A stretch of 64,000 bases of DNA from an uncultured Prevotella sp. (GCA_944319935.1 CALUFM010000001.1:124001-188000), one strand, 5' to 3'; shown: positions 1 through 9,313, counted from the first letter of the stretch. The notes: a model not told the origin generated them from the sequence alone. A program made the numbers and translations.

Positions 1-59
1 TCAATAAAATCACTTGCAGTGAATTTATTGGAATATGACATGAAATCAGGTAAATTCAT
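1..59 (-). CDS. N-terminal fragment of a protein running off the left edge
   Basis: An open frame begins with ATG at 59 and stays open to the window edge, giving about 19 residues (MNLPDFMSYSNKFTASDFI). It sits about 24 nt downstream of the expected start site of a well-formed minus-strand promoter at 90-122, which is the main reason to believe it. I do not recognise the product from so few residues. Confidence 0.45.
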   Translation of the reverse strand, partial: MNLPDFMSYSNKFTASDFI

Positions 60-89
60 ATTCGAGTTTTTAATGTTCTAAGAATCGGT

Positions 90-122
90 ACAAAAGTAAC
101 AATTATTTTCATTACATCCAAA
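90..122 (-). promoter_or_regulatory. Bacteroidetes-type promoter, reading left
   Basis: On the minus strand the -7 element TACTTTTGT (90-98) follows a -33 TTTG (119-122) with a 20-nt spacer, matching the TTTG/TAnnTTTG consensus. It should drive the gene cut by the left edge. Confidence 0.6.
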
Positions 123-126
123 TTTA

Positions 127-159
127 TTTGGCATTTAGCATTTATTGCATTATCTTTGT
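127..159 (+). promoter_or_regulatory. Bacteroidetes-type promoter
   Basis: TTTG at 127-130, a 20-nt spacer, then TATCTTTGT at 151-159. It lies 37 nt upstream of the small membrane protein gene at 196 and is divergent from the promoter at 90-122. Confidence 0.6.
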
Positions 160-195
160 CAGGCATATCTTTTTTAAACGATTAAATTATTCCTC

Positions 196-588
196 ATGCC
201 CGCAAAATATTTAACCGATTGGGAACATTCAATAAAAAACAAGATTGAAAGGAACAAAGAGTGTCCGTCATTCCCACACGCTGAAGATTACGGCATCACA
301 GATAAGGAAGCCGAAGATTACATATACGACAAACAACGCATCCTTGACAGAGCCGAAGAACGTCAAAAAAAGTTTGTGGTTCCAGGCATAATACTTGTCA
401 TGCCTGTGATAATACTTTCAGGTTTCGGCAATAGCACAACGATATTGTTCATCGGAGTGGCACTCGGCATAGTCTTCACCATGCTTTATTTTGTCATAAT
501 GAACGCCTTGGACAAAAGCCAGCTAAAAAAACTCCACGACGAAAAGATTGAAAGATACATCAACGCCGTTGAAAGATTCTCTGAATAA
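196..588 (+). CDS. small two-helix membrane protein, unknown function
   Basis: A 130-residue protein I do not recognise as a named family. Residues 1-60 are hydrophilic and charged. Two hydrophobic helices follow (about 61-78 and 82-104) with only a few residues between them, giving a hairpin in the inner membrane with both ends probably cytoplasmic. The tail is Lys/Glu-rich. The start is supported by the promoter at 127-159, which gives a leader of about 30 nt. The gene is convergent with the YihY/BrkB gene, with only about 40 nt between the stops. It is real as a coding frame; its function is open. Confidence 0.65.
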   Translation: MPAKYLTDWEHSIKNKIERNKECPSFPHAEDYGITDKEAEDYIYDKQRILDRAEERQKKFVVPGIILVMPVIILSGFGNSTTILFIGVALGIVFTMLYFVIMNALDKSQLKKLHDEKIERYINAVERFSE

Positions 589-629
589 TTGGTCGCCTGC
601 TCGTATAAAAAATATAATTTAGTGCTTTG

Positions 630-1949
630 TCAGACATCTTTAAGCAAGATGCCGCGTTGGCTGTCAAGATAAGCCGAGCGCGCCTTAATTATATGCCTCC
701 AATTGTCAGAGTCGAGCATGTGCATGTCCAGTTCCATCGTCCATTTCCCCTGCGACTCAAGCCGGTCTATAAGCAAGCCGACACTCAAGCGCGATGTCGG
801 CTCGGCTGGTTGGAAACATCCCTCCTCGCCTTTTTCGTCACCATTGACCTCTATTATCACATGCACCCGCATCAGTTCATACAGCAAGTCATTTACAATC
901 CTGACCGGAATGCCCGTTTCAAGTTTCAGGTCGAGAGCCGTATAAGGTTTGCCCCCTTGCTCAAAACGCTTGCAAACCTTACTTGCCAATATCACACACA
1001 ACATCAGGCGATAACGATGACTTATGTCTTCCGTCTGGGCGCGGAAAGCATAATCTTCAAGGTTCTGGCTGGTATAACACAGCTCCGCGCCAAACAAGCA
1101 TATAGTCCATGAAATCTGAACCCACAACATGAAAAGAGGCAACGCTGCGAACGAACCGTAAATCGCATTGTAACTGCTGACCCAAATCTGAGAATGGATG
1201 TAGAACAGTTGGACAATCTGCATGGCTACACCTGCAAGTATGCCTGGGACAATGGCGCAACTGAACTTCACTTTTGTATTCGGCATGAAGACATAAAGAG
1301 CCACAAACACAGCCGACATGAACAAATAAGGTAATAGCGCAATAAAGAAACGCATCACCGGCGCAAGCAGCACATATCCCTCAATATTGTCAGACACGGT
1401 GGCAATGAATATCGAGAAACCTGAAGTTATGACGATTATTATAGGCACCAATAGGAACATTGCCATATAGTCGGTTATCGTCCTGAAAAGGCTTCGCGGC
1501 TTTTTCACCTGCCATATATAATTGAATGTCTGCTCGATGTTGTTGATAAGCATAATCACGGTCCACAGCATGAACACCAAGCCGACACCAAGGAAGATGC
1601 CGCTCTTGGTATGAACCAGGTAAGAATTGACAAAGCCTATTATAATCTCGGCGGCCTGAGGCTGACTCGCCAATGCCTCACGAAACCATTCTTCTATATA
1701 CTTATTATAACCGAACCCCCTGGCCACAGCGAAAACAACAGCCATAATCGGCACTATCGCAAGAAGCGTTGAATACGTGAGGGCCGAGGCGGAATTCACC
1801 ATACGCTTTGTCGTGGAACGTTCCACCGCAAGCAAAAGCTTCTTCACAATGCCGTAAATGAAATACAGCCAAGGCTTGACATCTTCACGCTTTACATGCC
1901 AGATGCCGACTTGGACAAAATGAATTATCTTTTGTATTTGCTTTTTCAT
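630..1949 (-). CDS. YihY/BrkB family inner-membrane protein
   Basis: A member of the YihY/BrkB family, once misannotated as ribonuclease BN, whose transport or assembly role is unsettled. From the chosen start (MKKQIQKI at 1949) it has 439 residues: a short basic N-terminus, the family signature region (SASALTYSTLLAIVP), six membrane helices across roughly residues 40-285, then a soluble C-terminal domain of about 150 residues that looks winged-helix-like. That long cytoplasmic tail is common in Bacteroidetes members. The frame is open 13 codons further upstream, but the internal ATG gives a normal N-terminus. RNase P RNA lies just upstream on the same strand, with its 3' end about 130 nt away. 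Confidence 0.85.
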   Translation of the reverse strand: MKKQIQKIIHFVQVGIWHVKREDVKPWLYFIYGIVKKLLLAVERSTTKRMVNSASALTYSTLLAIVPIMAVVFAVARGFGYNKYIEEWFREALASQPQAAEIIIGFVNSYLVHTKSGIFLGVGLVFMLWTVIMLINNIEQTFNYIWQVKKPRSLFRTITDYMAMFLLVPIIIVITSGFSIFIATVSDNIEGYVLLAPVMRFFIALLPYLFMSAVFVALYVFMPNTKVKFSCAIVPGILAGVAMQIVQLFYIHSQIWVSSYNAIYGSFAALPLFMLWVQISWTICLFGAELCYTSQNLEDYAFRAQTEDISHRYRLMLCVILASKVCKRFEQGGKPYTALDLKLETGIPVRIVNDLLYELMRVHVIIEVNGDEKGEEGCFQPAEPTSRLSVGLLIDRLESQGKWTMELDMHMLDSDNWRHIIKARSAYLDSQRGILLKDV

Positions 1950-2078
1950 GGACGTCCGTAAAAAACAAGCCAGGCTTTCGCGCGGCATTAAACATGGGCG
2001 GCATCAATGGCCGCTATAATTATTCACATAACTCCGCGTGTGGCATGCCACACTTGCAGACATGTCTTCGTAAAAAAA

Positions 2079-2461
2079 GAACGCAGTGTCCCTATAAGCC
2101 GGGTTCTGTCCCCTGCGGTTTTTACTCCACAAGGTGTCTGCCATTTATCTACGCTGCAAATCACTTCACAGCTCAAGCATTCCACCCTCCATCGTTACAA
2201 GAATCGGACGGACAGCCCTCAGACGATGGTTTACACGAACTTGCAGCCTCCAGACGGCACGGCCCGGCGATCACCCGCCGGCCGGTGGTCTCTTACACCA
2301 CCTTCTCACCCTTACCCGTACAATGTACAGGCGGTTGTTTTCTTCTGCCTTCTCCTGCCGTCACCGACAGCTTCTATTTTCAGAAGTGGAGCGTCCTGCG
2401 CTGCCCGGACTTTCCTCCCGCACATTTAACCGTGCCGGCGGCAGACCGGGATACTGCGTTT
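2079..2461 (-). ncRNA. rnpB: RNase P RNA (bacterial class A)
   Basis: The catalytic RNA of RNase P, which trims tRNA 5' leaders. On the minus strand the 5' part carries the hallmark GAGGAAAGTCCGGGC and the 3' part carries ACAGAACCCGGCTTAT. The ends are set by helix P1: AACGCAGT.ATCCC at the 5' end (2448-2460) pairs with GGGACACTGCGTT at the 3' end (2080-2092). A T-rich stretch follows the 3' end. The promoter at 2467-2499 predicts a start at about 2460, agreeing with the 5' end of P1. Several open frames cross this region in other frames and are spurious. Confidence 0.95.
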
Positions 2462-2466
2462 GTTTG

Positions 2467-2499
2467 GCAAAATTAATTAATTTGGAGTAAAATACAAAA
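2467..2499 (-). promoter_or_regulatory. promoter of rnpB
   Basis: TAATTTTGC (2467-2475 on the minus strand) with TTTTG at 2495-2499 and a 19-nt spacer. The start site predicted about 7 nt downstream coincides with the first base of P1 of the RNase P RNA. Confidence 0.75.
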
Positions 2500-2576
2500 T
2501 AAAATCAAACGAAAAACCAAGACCGATAAAAGCTCCATGCGCACAAACCGTTGTAACGTTTTGATTTTCAACGCAT

Positions 2577-2664
2577 TACAAAACATCGTCTTTCGCGCTG
2601 CAAAAGGTGCCCTTTTATATTATAATTTGCCGTCTTTCACATTGCAATTCACCACCACCTGCAA
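2577..2664. repeat. 22-nt periodic intergenic repeat array A
   Basis: Four degenerate units begin at 2577 (TACAAAACATCG), 2599 (TGCAAAAGGTGC), 2621 (TATAATTTGCCG) and 2643 (TGCAATTCACCA), exactly 22 nt apart. The array lies between divergent rnpB and the HtrA gene. The rest of this 417-nt gap holds only the two promoters. Confidence 0.65.
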
Positions 2665-2827
2665 CAATAATGATGTTTTCATACATTGCGACATGTATAT
2701 TTTGCCCTATTTCAAACGAATGTAAAATTACATGCGTTTCACACTAAGAGCCGTTAATGGTGATATTTTTAGTGTTAAAAGAGGACAAATATGTAGGACA
2801 AAATGGCAGATTAACAATTTTTGCTCC

Positions 2828-2836
2828 TATTTTTGC
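2828..2836 (+). promoter_or_regulatory. -7 promoter element of the HtrA gene
   Basis: TATTTTTGC matches TAnnTTTGC and lies about 43 nt upstream of the preferred start codon at 2879. I see no clear TTTG at the right distance upstream, so only the -7 element is claimed. Confidence 0.5.
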
Positions 2837-2878
2837 AGACATCAAAAACAAAATGAAAGTATCAATTCAAAACATAAA

Positions 2879-4339
2879 ATGAACATGAAAAAGCTATCCA
2901 ACTATTTTGTTTATGCGGTCTGTTTCATTGCAGTCGCACTTTCAACTGGGGCGTTCATCAAAGTAAACGCTAAAACAAACAACATGCCAGCGGGTCAACC
3001 TGTCGACCTGACATACGCGGCAGACAAGGCTCTTCCGGCTGTTGTACATATCAAATATTTGCAGAACAGCAAAATACAGACTGTCGAGATGGAGTCGGAC
3101 CCGTTCGGCGGTTTTGACCCCTTCGAGTTCTTCTTCGGCAATCCCGGTGGAGGAAGGCAGCAACGCAAGATACAGACGCCCAAACGTGAAGGCTCTGGCT
3201 CAGGCGTAATCATATCAACTGACGGATATATCGTAACCAACAACCACGTCGTAGAAGGTGCTGACGAATTGACAGTTACGCTTAACGACAACCGTGAGTT
3301 CTCCGCACGCATCATTGGCACCGACAAGACCACAGACCTCGCCCTCATCAAGATTGACGGCAAGAACCTGCCCGCCATAACCATCGGCGACAGCAACGAC
3401 CTGAAAGTAGGCGAATGGGTACTGGCTGTAGGCAATCCGTTCAACCTCAACTCAACCGTAACTGCAGGCATCGTAAGCGCAAAAGCGCGCTCGATTGGTG
3501 CAAACAGCATCGAATCATTCATACAAACCGATGCCGCGATAAACCCCGGCAACTCAGGAGGCGCACTTGTCAACACCCAAGGTGAACTCGTAGGCATAAA
3601 CGCCATGCTCGTATCCCAGACAGGCAGCTATGCCGGTTACGGCTTCGCCATACCAACAACGATAATGAACAAGGTCGTAGCCGACCTCAAGCAATACGGC
3701 ACAGTGCAAAGAGCCATGCTTGGAGTCAGCGGTACGGACGTAAACAGATATGTTGACATGAAGAAAGAGGAAGGAAAGGAAATCGACCTCGGAACCATGG
3801 AGGGCATCTACATCAGCTCAGTTGAAGACGGCAGTGCCGGAGCTGAAGCCGGGTTGCAAGAGGGTGACGTCATAACAGCCATTGACAGCAAGAAAGTCAA
3901 GAAAATGGCCGAACTGCAAGAATATCTTGCCAACAAGCGTCCTGGTGACAAGGTTACAGTTACATATCTGCGCGACAAGAAGAGCAAGAACGTATCTCTG
4001 ACATTGAAGAACCAGCAAGGCAACACCAACGTAGTCAAAGACGCTGACCTTGACGTACTTGGCGGTAATTTCCGTGAAATCAACGCTTCTGAGAAGAAAC
4101 AGCTCAACATCGCCACCGGCCTTGTTGTGATGAAAGTCAACAACGGAGTACTCAAGGATGCCGGCATCAACAGGGGCTTCATCATTCAGAAGGTCAACGA
4201 CGAGCCTATGAAGACAATCTCAGACCTCCAAAAGGCTGTAAAAGACGCCTCTACAAGCAAAGACCCGGTTCTTTATATACAGGGAATATATCCTACGGGA
4301 AAGAAAGCTTACTTTGCAGTCCCACTGCATAACGACTGA
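2879..4339 (+). CDS. Do/HtrA family periplasmic serine endopeptidase
   Basis: An envelope protease/chaperone of the DegP/DegQ (HtrA) family. From ATG 2879 it has 486 residues: a signal peptide (about 1-31), a Gly/Phe-rich stretch near 75-93, a trypsin-like domain with catalytic His123 (TNNHVVEGAD), Asp153 (TDLALIKI) and Ser226 (INPGNSGGAL), then two PDZ domains (about 275-380 and 400-486). The frame is open about 50 codons further upstream, but that extension has no signal sequence and would place the promoter element at 2828-2836 inside the gene. A second ATG at 2885 is equally possible. A strong terminator follows. Confidence 0.93.
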   Translation: MNMKKLSNYFVYAVCFIAVALSTGAFIKVNAKTNNMPAGQPVDLTYAADKALPAVVHIKYLQNSKIQTVEMESDPFGGFDPFEFFFGNPGGGRQQRKIQTPKREGSGSGVIISTDGYIVTNNHVVEGADELTVTLNDNREFSARIIGTDKTTDLALIKIDGKNLPAITIGDSNDLKVGEWVLAVGNPFNLNSTVTAGIVSAKARSIGANSIESFIQTDAAINPGNSGGALVNTQGELVGINAMLVSQTGSYAGYGFAIPTTIMNKVVADLKQYGTVQRAMLGVSGTDVNRYVDMKKEEGKEIDLGTMEGIYISSVEDGSAGAEAGLQEGDVITAIDSKKVKKMAELQEYLANKRPGDKVTVTYLRDKKSKNVSLTLKNQQGNTNVVKDADLDVLGGNFREINASEKKQLNIATGLVVMKVNNGVLKDAGINRGFIIQKVNDEPMKTISDLQKAVKDASTSKDPVLYIQGIYPTGKKAYFAVPLHND

Positions 4340-4357
4340 TTCAAATACCATTCTACG

Positions 4358-4413
4358 ATAAGTTCCATGCGAGCCATCTGACACGACACGGCTCGCATGG
4401 AACTTATTTTGTT
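4358..4413 (+). terminator. rho-independent terminator after the HtrA gene
   Basis: A perfect 18-bp stem (4358-4375 with 4390-4407) and 14-nt loop, followed by a T-rich run (TTTTGTTT). Confidence 0.85.
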
Positions 4414-4457
4414 TATAAACATTTTTAATGTTTTTGCAAGAAAAAGATAAAAAAACA

Positions 4458-4490
4458 TTTGCCATACTGACGAAAAATCACTATATTTGC
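4458..4490 (+). promoter_or_regulatory. promoter of the sigma factor gene
   Basis: TTTG at 4458-4461, a 20-nt spacer, then TATATTTGC at 4482-4490, 24 nt before the rpoD start codon. Confidence 0.75.
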
Positions 4491-4513
4491 AAATACTTTA
4501 AATTTATACGCTA

Positions 4514-5377
4514 ATGAGACAACTGAAAATCACCAAATCAATAACCAACAGGGAAAGTGACTCGTTGGACAAGTATCTGCAAGAGATAGGCCATGAAGAG
4601 CTTATAAGTGTGGAAGAAGAAGTCGAGTTGGCTCAACGTATAAAGAAAGGAGACCGCAAGGCACTTGAAAAACTTACAAAAGCCAACTTGAGGTTTGTTG
4701 TTTCCGTAGCGAAGCAATACCAGAATCAGGGACTTAGTCTGCCTGACTTAATCAATGAGGGCAATGTTGGGCTAATCAAGGCCGCAGAAAAATTTGACGA
4801 GACAAGAGGGTTCAAGTTCATCTCATACGCTGTATGGTGGATACGCCAGAGTATCCTGCAAGCCATCGCCGAACAAAGTCGCATCGTGCGTCTGCCGTTG
4901 AACCAAGTTGGTTCCGTTAACAAAATCAACAAGATTCTCAACAAGTTTGAACAGGAACATGAGCGTAGGCCGAGCATAGACGAAATTGCTGACAACGTGG
5001 ATATTCCGCATGAAAAAATAGAGGAAGCCATGAAGGTTAGCAGCCGTCATGTATCTGTTGACGCTCCATTTGCTGAAGGCGAAGACAACAGTCTTCTTGA
5101 TGTCCTGCCAAACAATGATTCCCCGATGGCTGACAGAAAGCTCGTCTTGGAGTCATTGCGTGAAGAAATAAACCGCGCGTTGCAAACTTTGAATGAACGT
5201 GAACGCAATATCATCGAAGCATTTTTTGGCATAAACCAACCGGAAATGACCCTTGAAGAAATTGGTGACAAGTATGGCTTGACACGTGAAAGAGTGCGTC
5301 AGATAAAAGAGAAAGCCATAAGACGGCTTCGACATAACACCAAGAACAAATTATTGAAATCATATTTAGGACAATAG
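4514..5377 (+). CDS. rpoD: primary sigma factor (sigma-70/SigA type)
   Basis: The housekeeping sigma factor that directs RNA polymerase to the TTTG/TAnnTTTG promoters seen throughout this window. It has 287 residues, the short form usual in Bacteroidetes: region 1.1 and the long non-conserved insert are missing, and region 1.2 begins at once ([10 protein letters not shown]). Region 2 contains [20 protein letters not shown] and the -10-reading segment [10 protein letters not shown]. Region 3 follows, then region 4 with the helix-turn-helix ([20 protein letters not shown]) near the C-terminus. The start codon fits the promoter 24 nt upstream. A small exported protein gene follows 42 nt after the stop. 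Confidence 0.96.
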   Translation: MRQLKITKSITNRESDSLDKYLQEIGHEELISVEEEVELAQRIKKGDRKALEKLTKANLRFVVSVAKQYQNQGLSLPDLINEGNVGLIKAAEKFDETRGFKFISYAVWWIRQSILQAIAEQSRIVRLPLNQVGSVNKINKILNKFEQEHERRPSIDEIADNVDIPHEKIEEAMKVSSRHVSVDAPFAEGEDNSLLDVLPNNDSPMADRKLVLESLREEINRALQTLNERERNIIEAFFGINQPEMTLEEIGDKYGLTRERVRQIKEKAIRRLRHNTKNKLLKSYLGQ

Positions 5378-5419
5378 GTAAAAGTTTATAATTAAAGGTT
5401 CAATAACGAAACAACAAGT

Positions 5420-5836
5420 ATGAAATCATATAAGGCATTAATTGCAACAACTCTAATTGCAACAGCATGTTGCATATCGGTTAATGTTTCGGCAAAAAAC
5501 AAATGTGTACAGAAGCTCTATGCATTTGGCTTTGCCGCATCTTTCAATGATTCAACAGTCTACTTCACTGACATACAGGAAATTGACAGTGCTTGGGTAA
5601 ATGAGAAAAACGAATTTTTAGTAGGTCGTGACAATTACTCATTCCAGTTGAAAAACTATCTCACAAACATAGGATTGGAGCATCGCACATGTGTAATAAG
5701 TTATGCGATAAAACGTAAAGACATAGAGAAAAAATATAGAAAGATGAAAGAAAAGTATGTCAAAGCTGGAAATTTCATTATCAAATATATTGAAAACAAG
5801 GATTTCCATTTCACTGCAATCAAACCAGATGAATGA
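5420..5836 (+). CDS. small exported protein, unknown function
   Basis: A 138-residue protein with a clear signal peptide (MKSYKALIATTLIATACCIS, cleavage near VSA/KN at about 25). The mature part opens with KNKCVQKLYAFGFAASFNDS and ends with a Lys-rich helix and FHFTAIKPDE. I do not recognise a characterised family, although proteins of this type are common in Prevotella-like genomes. It lies 42 nt after rpoD without an obvious promoter of its own, so it is probably read from the rpoD promoter. It ends at a bidirectional terminator. Confidence 0.75.
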   Translation: MKSYKALIATTLIATACCISVNVSAKNKCVQKLYAFGFAASFNDSTVYFTDIQEIDSAWVNEKNEFLVGRDNYSFQLKNYLTNIGLEHRTCVISYAIKRKDIEKKYRKMKEKYVKAGNFIIKYIENKDFHFTAIKPDE

Positions 5837-5843
5837 GAATTTG

Positions 5844-5943
5844 GCCTATTGGGCAATAGGCTTACACACACGAATAAGATATTGAAGATTTGGCAATGAA
5901 AAGAGGCAAATAGGTTATATTGAATAACAAATTTGCCTCTTTT
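5844..5943. terminator. tandem hairpins acting as a bidirectional terminator
   Basis: A short 8-bp hairpin (5844-5851 with 5854-5861) is followed by a 13-bp stem (5899-5911 with 5931-5943) flanked by A and T runs on both sides. It lies between convergent genes ending at 5836 and 5961, so it can stop transcription from both. Confidence 0.7.
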
Positions 5944-5960
5944 TATAGTTTCCAATCCTG

Positions 5961-6431
5961 TCATTGCACAACTTTATAGCGTATGCGGAACGAGCGTTTT
6001 TCCTCATCCCAATTAGTTCCAAGCATTTCAAACCTCCCGATTTGCGATGTTGAACGCACATGTTTGCCTATACAAGGACAAACATCATAGTCGCCAATAT
6101 GAACCAAACGCAGCGTTTCAGACGCATCTTCAGGCAACTTGTCCAAAGAAATACCATCCGGGATATTGTCACGGGTCACAAATTCGAACGTAACAGGCAA
6201 GTCCTCATTGATAAGTTCATTCATGCGCCGCTCTATTTCTTTTTCTTCATGCCGTGACGGCTTATGGTCCAGGATATAACTTATCTTGCTTTTTTTCCTT
6301 TCTATATGTGCATTTCTTGAACGTTCACAACCAAACATGCGCATCATTGTCTGGTTTAAAAGATGCTCAGCCGTGTGTGCTGGCGGAAATTCTTCCTTAT
6401 TATGGGCGTTTAAATTTAAATTATCTTCCAT
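5961..6431 (-). CDS. AlaX-type trans-editing protein (second additional domain of AlaRS/ThrRS)
   Basis: A stand-alone editing domain related to that of alanyl- and threonyl-tRNA synthetases, expected to deacylate mischarged tRNA in the cytoplasm. It has 156 residues, the size of the short AlaX class. The metal site is visible: HxxxH (HTAEHLLN, His19 and His23), and later a Cys-containing segment, DVCPCIGKHV, supplying the Cys and a further His. Its start is 23 nt downstream of the amylase stop, so it is probably cotranscribed with the amylase. Which amino acid it removes (Ser, Gly or other) cannot be read from sequence. Confidence 0.85.
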   Translation of the reverse strand: MEDNLNLNAHNKEEFPPAHTAEHLLNQTMMRMFGCERSRNAHIERKKSKISYILDHKPSRHEEKEIERRMNELINEDLPVTFEFVTRDNIPDGISLDKLPEDASETLRLVHIGDYDVCPCIGKHVRSTSQIGRFEMLGTNWDEEKRSFRIRYKVVQ

Positions 6432-6454
6432 ACAATCACTATTCTACAGTTTCA

Positions 6455-8140
6455 TCATACATTAAACTTATACACTTTGCAAGAATACGGGCTTACGGAA
6501 ATACGCAATGTTCCATCAGCTTTCAAAGGCAAAACCGTTGTCTCTTTACCATCTGAAAGCAAGTCATTTGCTTGTACTACCTTCTCTGGCAAATCAAGAT
6601 AATCAAACGCATGGTTTGGCAAATACAATTCATCCTCCACGTCATTGCCGGAAAAGTTTGCCACCACAAGCAGTACTTCTTTGCCACACTTGCGCAAAAA
6701 CGCATATTGACTATATGTGTCAAATCCTGCATTTTGCTGGTTGGCGTACATCAAGTCAAAAAACAGTCCGTCATTAACTGCGTTTTCCGTATTGGCGATA
6801 CGTAAGATTCGGGCATACATTTTCTCCAGTGCCTTCTCGTCTTTAGAAAGTTTCCTCCTGTCAACATAACCTTTATATAAGGCAGGTACTGTCCAATAAT
6901 CAAAGATTGTCGTACGTCCGTCACGCCCACTGAAACCTTCAACGTCCATCCCGCGCTCTCCAAACTCCTGTCCAGCATAAAGCATGAACGGGTTTTTATT
7001 CATCAACGCACTGACAGCCAAAGCGGGAACGCCCTTCCACGCATCACCTGCGAGAAAACCACTCGCCAAACGAACTTCGTCATGGTTTTCGAGGAAATAA
7101 AGCATGTGGTCCTTTATATCGTCAACAGATTGCCACTGCCATGTTATATCCGATGCGGCGGTGTACCCGCGCATAATTCCGCACATGCAGTCATACATGC
7201 CCACCTTGTCATAAAGATAGTCAAAACCAGCCGAAACATAACTCCTGTAAAGAGCCGGATTATACACTTCACCGATAAAAAGCAATTTCGGAAAAGCCAA
7301 TTTCACCTTGCCAACTGCCCATTTCCAAAACTCGACAGGCACCATTTCGGCCATGTCACAACGGAAACCATCCACACCTTTACCAGCCCAGAACATCAGT
7401 ATGTCCAACATTTTCTGCCATGTATCAGGTATTGGTTCAAAATGGCATGAACGGCCGCCAAAGTCACAATAGTCAACTCCATAATTCAACTTGACCGTTT
7501 CATACCAGTCGTTGACACCTGGATGATTGTCAAAATGGTCGTTACCGGTGGCCTTGGCCGGGTATTCTGTATACGGACCAGCCGCTCCGCACATGATGTC
7601 AAGATGGGGTTCAAACGGCACACCGACACAATAATAAAAATTGTTAGACGGGGAAAATCCCATGTTCACGTCGTCAGTCGCGCCAAGGTCGTCAACCCCC
7701 GCAGGTTTTGCCACCGACTTGTATTGACGCGCCACATGGTTTGGCACAAAGTCAATTATCACTTTCAAACCAGCCTTGTGTGTTCTCTTCAAGAGAGCCT
7801 CAAACTCCCCCATCCTGTCTTTTACGTTCTCTGACAAATCGGGGTCTACATCATAATAATCTGTTATCGCGTACGGCGAACCGGCGTTGCCTTTCACCAC
7901 GGCCGGATGTTGCGCAGGAATACCGTAAGCCGAGTAATCAGTTTTTGACGCGTGACGGATTATTCCTGTATACCATACGTGCGTAACTCCAAGTTCCTTT
8001 ATTCTCCGCAACACCGAAGCGTCAAAGAAATTCATCTTTCCGCAACCGTTTTCCTCCAACGTGCCATTCTCCTTACGGTTAAGCGACGAATTGCCGAAAA
8101 GACGTGTAAATACTTGATATATAATGATTTTGTTCATCAA
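6455..8140 (-). CDS. cytoplasmic alpha-amylase family protein (GH13)
   Basis: A glycoside hydrolase of family GH13, 561 residues, without a signal peptide, so probably acting on intracellular alpha-glucan or imported maltodextrin. The barrel motifs are in order: FVPNH (about 131-135), GFRCDMAEM with nucleophile Asp262, FIGEVY with acid/base Glu291, and ENHDE with Asp354. The C-terminal 100 residues form the usual beta-sandwich. Start codons at 8140 and 8137 are adjacent. It has its own promoter (8154-8184) and is followed closely by the AlaX gene. With the GT35 phosphorylase and GT3 synthase at 58-62 kb it could belong to glycogen turnover, but this is inference. Confidence 0.9.
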   Translation of the reverse strand: MMNKIIIYQVFTRLFGNSSLNRKENGTLEENGCGKMNFFDASVLRRIKELGVTHVWYTGIIRHASKTDYSAYGIPAQHPAVVKGNAGSPYAITDYYDVDPDLSENVKDRMGEFEALLKRTHKAGLKVIIDFVPNHVARQYKSVAKPAGVDDLGATDDVNMGFSPSNNFYYCVGVPFEPHLDIMCGAAGPYTEYPAKATGNDHFDNHPGVNDWYETVKLNYGVDYCDFGGRSCHFEPIPDTWQKMLDILMFWAGKGVDGFRCDMAEMVPVEFWKWAVGKVKLAFPKLLFIGEVYNPALYRSYVSAGFDYLYDKVGMYDCMCGIMRGYTAASDITWQWQSVDDIKDHMLYFLENHDEVRLASGFLAGDAWKGVPALAVSALMNKNPFMLYAGQEFGERGMDVEGFSGRDGRTTIFDYWTVPALYKGYVDRRKLSKDEKALEKMYARILRIANTENAVNDGLFFDLMYANQQNAGFDTYSQYAFLRKCGKEVLLVVANFSGNDVEDELYLPNHAFDYLDLPEKVVQANDLLSDGKETTVLPLKADGTLRISVSPYSCKVYKFNV

Positions 8141-8153
8141 CTGTAATTGGTTG

Positions 8154-8184
8154 TCAAAGGTATGAAAAATGGGAAATCATGCAA
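8154..8184 (-). promoter_or_regulatory. promoter of the GH13 gene
   Basis: On the minus strand TACCTTTGA (8154-8162) with TTG at 8182-8184 and a 19-nt spacer; one base from consensus at the last position. It ends 14 nt before the start codon. Confidence 0.55.
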
Positions 8185-8264
8185 GCCGTTTATTGTCGCA
8201 GACGTTTCAGACGACAAGGCAATACATAATTTCCCAATATTTAGAACCAGCTCGCCAAATACGG

Positions 8265-9152
8265 TCAAGCTATACCGTGAGCGGAAACGTTCTTGTCAAT
8301 ACGGCCAATCATGCCCTGAAGAGCCTTGCCCGGGCCGCATTCAGTAAAGTCGTCAGCTCCATCGGCAATCATTGACTGCACACACTTTGTCCATTTTACC
8401 GAACTTGTAAGCTGGGCTATAAGATTTGCCTTGATTTCAGCCGGGTCAGTATGAGGCATGCCGTCAACATTCTGGTAAACCGGGCATTTCGGAGTGCTGA
8501 ACTCCGTCTTCTCAATGGCTGCCTGGAGTTCATCCTTTGCCGGCTGCATGAGCGGCGAATGGAACGCACCGCCAACCTTCAAAGGCAGCGCACGCTTCGC
8601 GCCGGCAGCCTTGAGCTTCTCGCAAGCCTCATTGATGGCTTCAACATTACCGCTTATCACGAGCTGTCCCGGGCAATTGAAGTTGGCCGGAACGCATACA
8701 TGCCCTTCCTTGTTCACTTCATCGCATATCTCCTCGACTTTCTCGTCAGGCAAACCGATGATGGCAGCCATCGTAGATGGAGCGGCCTCGCAAGCCTTCT
8801 GCATTGCCATGGCACGTGCGTAAACCAGTTTCAAACCGTCTTCAAAGCTTAATGCACCGGCTGCGACCAAGGCAGAAAACTCACCAAGGGAATGGCCAGC
8901 CACCATTGAAGGAGCAAAAGCCTCACCCATGCACAACGCGCTGATGACACTATGCAAGAACACTGCGGGCTGAGTGACCTTGGTCTGCTTCAGTTCTTCG
9001 TCAGTTCCGTTGAACATGATTTCGGTGATGTTATAACCGAGGATATCGTTGGCCTTGTCAAAAAGTTCCTTTGCTAAAGGATTGCTGTCGTACAGGTCTT
9101 TGCCCATACCTACAAACTGTGCCCCCTGTCCGGGAAAAACAAATGCTTTCAT
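8265..9152 (-). CDS. fabD: malonyl-CoA:ACP transacylase
   Basis: Transfers malonyl from CoA to acyl carrier protein for fatty acid synthesis in the cytoplasm. It has 295 residues, the usual length. The N-terminal FPGQGAQFVGMG, the nucleophile elbow GHSLGE with Ser88, Arg113 of YARAMAMQ, and His198 of GGAFHSPLM form the expected active site. It stands alone, with a good promoter at 9187-9219 and no other fab gene adjacent. Confidence 0.96.
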   Translation of the reverse strand: MKAFVFPGQGAQFVGMGKDLYDSNPLAKELFDKANDILGYNITEIMFNGTDEELKQTKVTQPAVFLHSVISALCMGEAFAPSMVAGHSLGEFSALVAAGALSFEDGLKLVYARAMAMQKACEAAPSTMAAIIGLPDEKVEEICDEVNKEGHVCVPANFNCPGQLVISGNVEAINEACEKLKAAGAKRALPLKVGGAFHSPLMQPAKDELQAAIEKTEFSTPKCPVYQNVDGMPHTDPAEIKANLIAQLTSSVKWTKCVQSMIADGADDFTECGPGKALQGMIGRIDKNVSAHGIA

Positions 9153-9186
9153 TTTGTTAAAAAATTTACAATAATTTATTTAGCGT

Positions 9187-9219
9187 GCAAAGTTAAGTTT
9201 TTTTTTCTATACATGCAAA
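9187..9219 (-). promoter_or_regulatory. promoter of fabD
   Basis: Minus-strand TAACTTTGC (9187-9195) and TTTG (9216-9219) with a 20-nt spacer, 35 nt before the fabD start. Confidence 0.75.
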
Positions 9220-9313
9220 CAATCATCCGTTTATAAGCTAAAGTGAAGCTATTTCTTGACTTTTACGCAGACGTTTACCCAAAGGTTAATGCCACGACAC
9301 GCTGCGTTGAAAA

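Noticed and set aside
1994..2490. Three overlapping plus-strand open frames of 118-160 codons
   Set aside because: They lie across the RNase P RNA gene; their peptides have no family resemblance and the RNA is certain from P1, GAGGAAAGTCCGGGC and ACAGAACCCGGCTTAT.
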